Below the pieces are notes generated by a model. That model saw only the letters and a list, made by a program, of their open reading frames with translations, did no database searches and was not told the DNA's origin. Shown here piece by piece: positions 62,147-64,000 of a DNA stretch of 64,000 nt. Within the stretch, counting starts at the first letter, position 1. Each line of letters starts with the position of its first letter. The position numbers and the translations under genes are program-made. Source of the stretch: Dyadobacter luteus (GTDB taxonomy: Bacteria; Bacteroidota; Bacteroidia; Cytophagales; Spirosomataceae); NCBI RefSeq assembly GCF_003383615.1, contig NZ_QNUL01000024.1, positions 1 to 64,000 of the forward strand, written 5' to 3'.

Positions 62147-64000
62147 TTAGTCACTTCCCAGCGACCTGATAGGGTTGGTCATGGCCATTCTGATGCTCTG
62201 ATAACCTACAGTAAGCATAGCAATTGCTATTGCTAGCAGCGCCGCTATCGCAAAGTACGTCCATGAAATTTCTATCCGGTACGGGAAATTCTCCAGCCAA
62301 AGATTGGCCAGATATGCTGACAATGGGAGGGCTACCACAATCGCAATCAATACCAATTTGATAAAATCTCCCGAAAGCCGGGTTGTGATGCTTGCAACAG
62401 AAGCACCGAGGACTTTGCGAATTCCTATTTCTTTCATCCGTGATTCAGCATTAAAAGTAGCCAATCCAAACAAACCAATACAGGAAATGAAAATGGACAA
62501 GATAGCCGCAAAGGTGATGATTTGTTTCCATTTCGCTTCTGATTCATACCGCTGCAAGTTGGAAGCATCTTCAAATTTGTATTCAAAAGGGAGAAAAGGG
62601 ACATGCTTGTTAAAAATAGCTGAAACCTTTTTCATCGTCTCGGGAATACCTGTTTCATTCAATTTGAGATAAATAGCGCCTAAGCCATAATTGGGATCTT
62701 GTGTCAAAAGAAGAGGCTGGATTTCTTCCTTCAGAGATGCATAATGATAATCTCTGACTACGCCGATTACAGTCATCTTTTTTTGTTTCCAGAAAAAGTC
62801 AATCTCTTTGCCTATCGGATCTTTCCACCCGGCTTCTTTTACAAAGGCTTCATTAACTACGACTGAATTTTCAGGATCTGAGGGGAAGTTCTGAGAAAAG
62901 TTTCTGCCCTTCAAAACAGGAATTTCCATTGTACGTAAAAAGTTGTCATCAACCCCGATATAGCCAAAACTGATCTCTCTCCCGTTTATTTTTGCACCTG
63001 TTCCATTGTAATTCCCGTTAAATGCCGCAACATTTTCGACCCCGGAAATACCCTTCAAATCCTGCATGATACTTGTCCTGGCATTTTCTGCTGTGCCTCC
63101 CCGCCCGATGCGGAACATCATCAGATTTTTGTCATTGTATCCTAAATTCTTGTTTGTCAAATATTTAAACTGTGAGTAAATAACAACCGTCCCAACTACA
63201 AGACATACAGAAAGTGCAAACTGGAAAACAACCAAGCCTTTGGTGAGGTAATTTTTTCGGGTTAGCCTTGTCCGGTGATAAAGTGTTTGCGCCGGGCTAA
63301 ATCCGGACAAAACCAGCGCAGGGTAAAATCCTGCTGTGAGGCCTGTTACCAGATACAAAGCAACATATCCGGAAACGAGTTTTAAATCCAGGAGATAGGA
63401 GAATGCTAATTGTTTGTTTGCCAAATCGTTAAAAGTGGGTAAAACAACTACCAACAATATAATGGCACATGTGAAAGCGACCAGGGACAGCAGGAATGAT
63501 TCGCCTAAAAACTGAATCGTGAGTTGCTTCCGCTGACTTCCCACCACCTTACGAATTCCAATTTCCTTCGCGCGCTTCAACGAACGTGCGACAGTCAGAT
63601 TGACGAAATTCACACAGGCGATAAGCAAGATAAAAATAGCAATCCCTGAAAGAATGTATGAGTAAATGGGATTACTTGCATAAGTCAAACCATTCCTGAG
63701 CCCACCATCCGCTTCGGCATCCAGATGAAGTTCTAGGAACGGTTTAAGATGGAAGGTAATTTTCTGCTTAAAATCCTTTATTTTACTAATTTCTTCAGCA
63801 GATTTGGTAGTAAAAACCTTGTTCATTTTGGGAGATATAGCTTGGTAATCAGCCTTATCGTTCAGCAAAACAAATGTGTTCATGTAAAACCCAAGCCATT
63901 CATTGTCAATCCATTTTCTGGATTCCTGGAAAGCAAATGGCAAAACAAAGTCGAACTGAATAGATGAATTCTGGGGACAATCCCTTGCAACTCCCGACAC
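62147..64000 (-). CDS. Double FtsX/MacB-type ABC permease (9), cut by the window edge
   Basis: 617 residues are present; the N-terminus (about 180 residues, judging from the other copies) lies beyond position 64000. The visible start SGVARDCPQNSSIQFDF corresponds to the end of the first periplasmic strand region in the other permeases. FtsX blocks AKEIGIRKVVGSQRKQLTIQF and KEIGIRKVLGASVASITTRL, ending NPIRSLGSD. It ends 34 bp from the disrupted lipoprotein gene on the other strand. Whether it carries the twin operator cannot be seen here. Confidence 0.9.
   Translation of the reverse strand: MSGVARDCPQNSSIQFDFVLPFAFQESRKWIDNEWLGFYMNTFVLLNDKADYQAISPKMNKVFTTKSAEEISKIKDFKQKITFHLKPFLELHLDAEADGGLRNGLTYASNPIYSYILSGIAIFILLIACVNFVNLTVARSLKRAKEIGIRKVVGSQRKQLTIQFLGESFLLSLVAFTCAIILLVVVLPTFNDLANKQLAFSYLLDLKLVSGYVALYLVTGLTAGFYPALVLSGFSPAQTLYHRTRLTRKNYLTKGLVVFQFALSVCLVVGTVVIYSQFKYLTNKNLGYNDKNLMMFRIGRGGTAENARTSIMQDLKGISGVENVAAFNGNYNGTGAKINGREISFGYIGVDDNFLRTMEIPVLKGRNFSQNFPSDPENSVVVNEAFVKEAGWKDPIGKEIDFFWKQKKMTVIGVVRDYHYASLKEEIQPLLLTQDPNYGLGAIYLKLNETGIPETMKKVSAIFNKHVPFLPFEYKFEDASNLQRYESEAKWKQIITFAAILSIFISCIGLFGLATFNAESRMKEIGIRKVLGASVASITTRLSGDFIKLVLIAIVVALPLSAYLANLWLENFPYRIEISWTYFAIAALLAIAIAMLTVGYQSIRMAMTNPIRSLGSD

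Noticed and set aside
1..64000. CRISPR arrays, tRNA or rRNA genes, prophage or IS elements
   Set aside because: No regularly spaced repeats, cloverleaf-type sequences, rRNA-like stretches, integrase or transposase reading frames were recognised by eye on either strand.

Overview
The window looks like a chromosomal segment of a Bacteroidota bacterium, most probably of the Cytophagales (Spirosoma/Dyadobacter-like). The evidence is two SusC/SusD pairs, a protein with a type IX secretion (T9SS) C-terminal sorting domain, DUF2911, DUF1361, DUF4097 and Wzi-type proteins, lipoprotein signal peptides, few Shine-Dalgarno sequences, TAnnTTTG-type -7 boxes, and above all a large set of ~800-residue 'double' FtsX/MacB permeases. 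I saw no rRNA, tRNA, CRISPR array, phage or transposase gene.

Layout. 1-6.8 kb (mostly + strand): redoxin, SMP-30-like lactonase, DUF1361 membrane protein overlapping a DgkA-type kinase, a small winged-helix regulator, DUF2911 (-) and recG. 6.9-14.4 kb (- strand): FGGY sugar kinase, SGNH hydrolase lipoprotein, two outer-membrane barrel proteins, a TolC + ABC-ATPase operon, then a membrane-anchored winged-helix regulator with a secreted partner. 14.6-16.8 kb (+): MFS exporter and a DUF433/DUF5615 toxin-antitoxin-like pair, frameshifted in the toxin and flanked by ~170-bp direct repeats. 17-32.7 kb (-): first permease, SusD/SusC, DUF4097, small proteins, GH1 beta-glucosidase, a triple-repeat T9SS-exported protein, an ECF sigma factor, and a lipoprotein resembling the zinc chaperone AztD. 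32.8-64 kb: eight further permeases (-), interrupted by Wzi, a cupin, a second SusC/SusD pair (+), two Spy-like periplasmic proteins, lipoproteins and a PadR regulator.

Main result. Nine large permeases (one cut by the window edge) have no ATPase of their own; the only ABC ATPase is the one encoded with TolC near 12 kb. A composite DNA element of two 16-bp inverted repeats (YGTNC-N6-GNACR), normally 20 bp apart from start to start, lies upstream of the TolC/ATPase operon and upstream of five permease transcription units (12965, 35707, 40518, 50414, 58818, 61539). I interpret it as a shared operator that ties the permeases, the ATPase and TolC into one regulon, possibly a modular envelope export system with interchangeable permeases. 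I do not recognise the element from the literature.

Secondary results: two 13-bp GCAACA-W-TGTTGC-like palindromes bracketing the promoter of the AztD-like gene (a candidate zinc-responsive switch); a lipoprotein gene broken by an exact 13-bp tandem duplication; and a short MLKNYL remnant of a permease start that may mark a deletion between tandem permease genes. All homology statements come from reading motifs; no database search was run.
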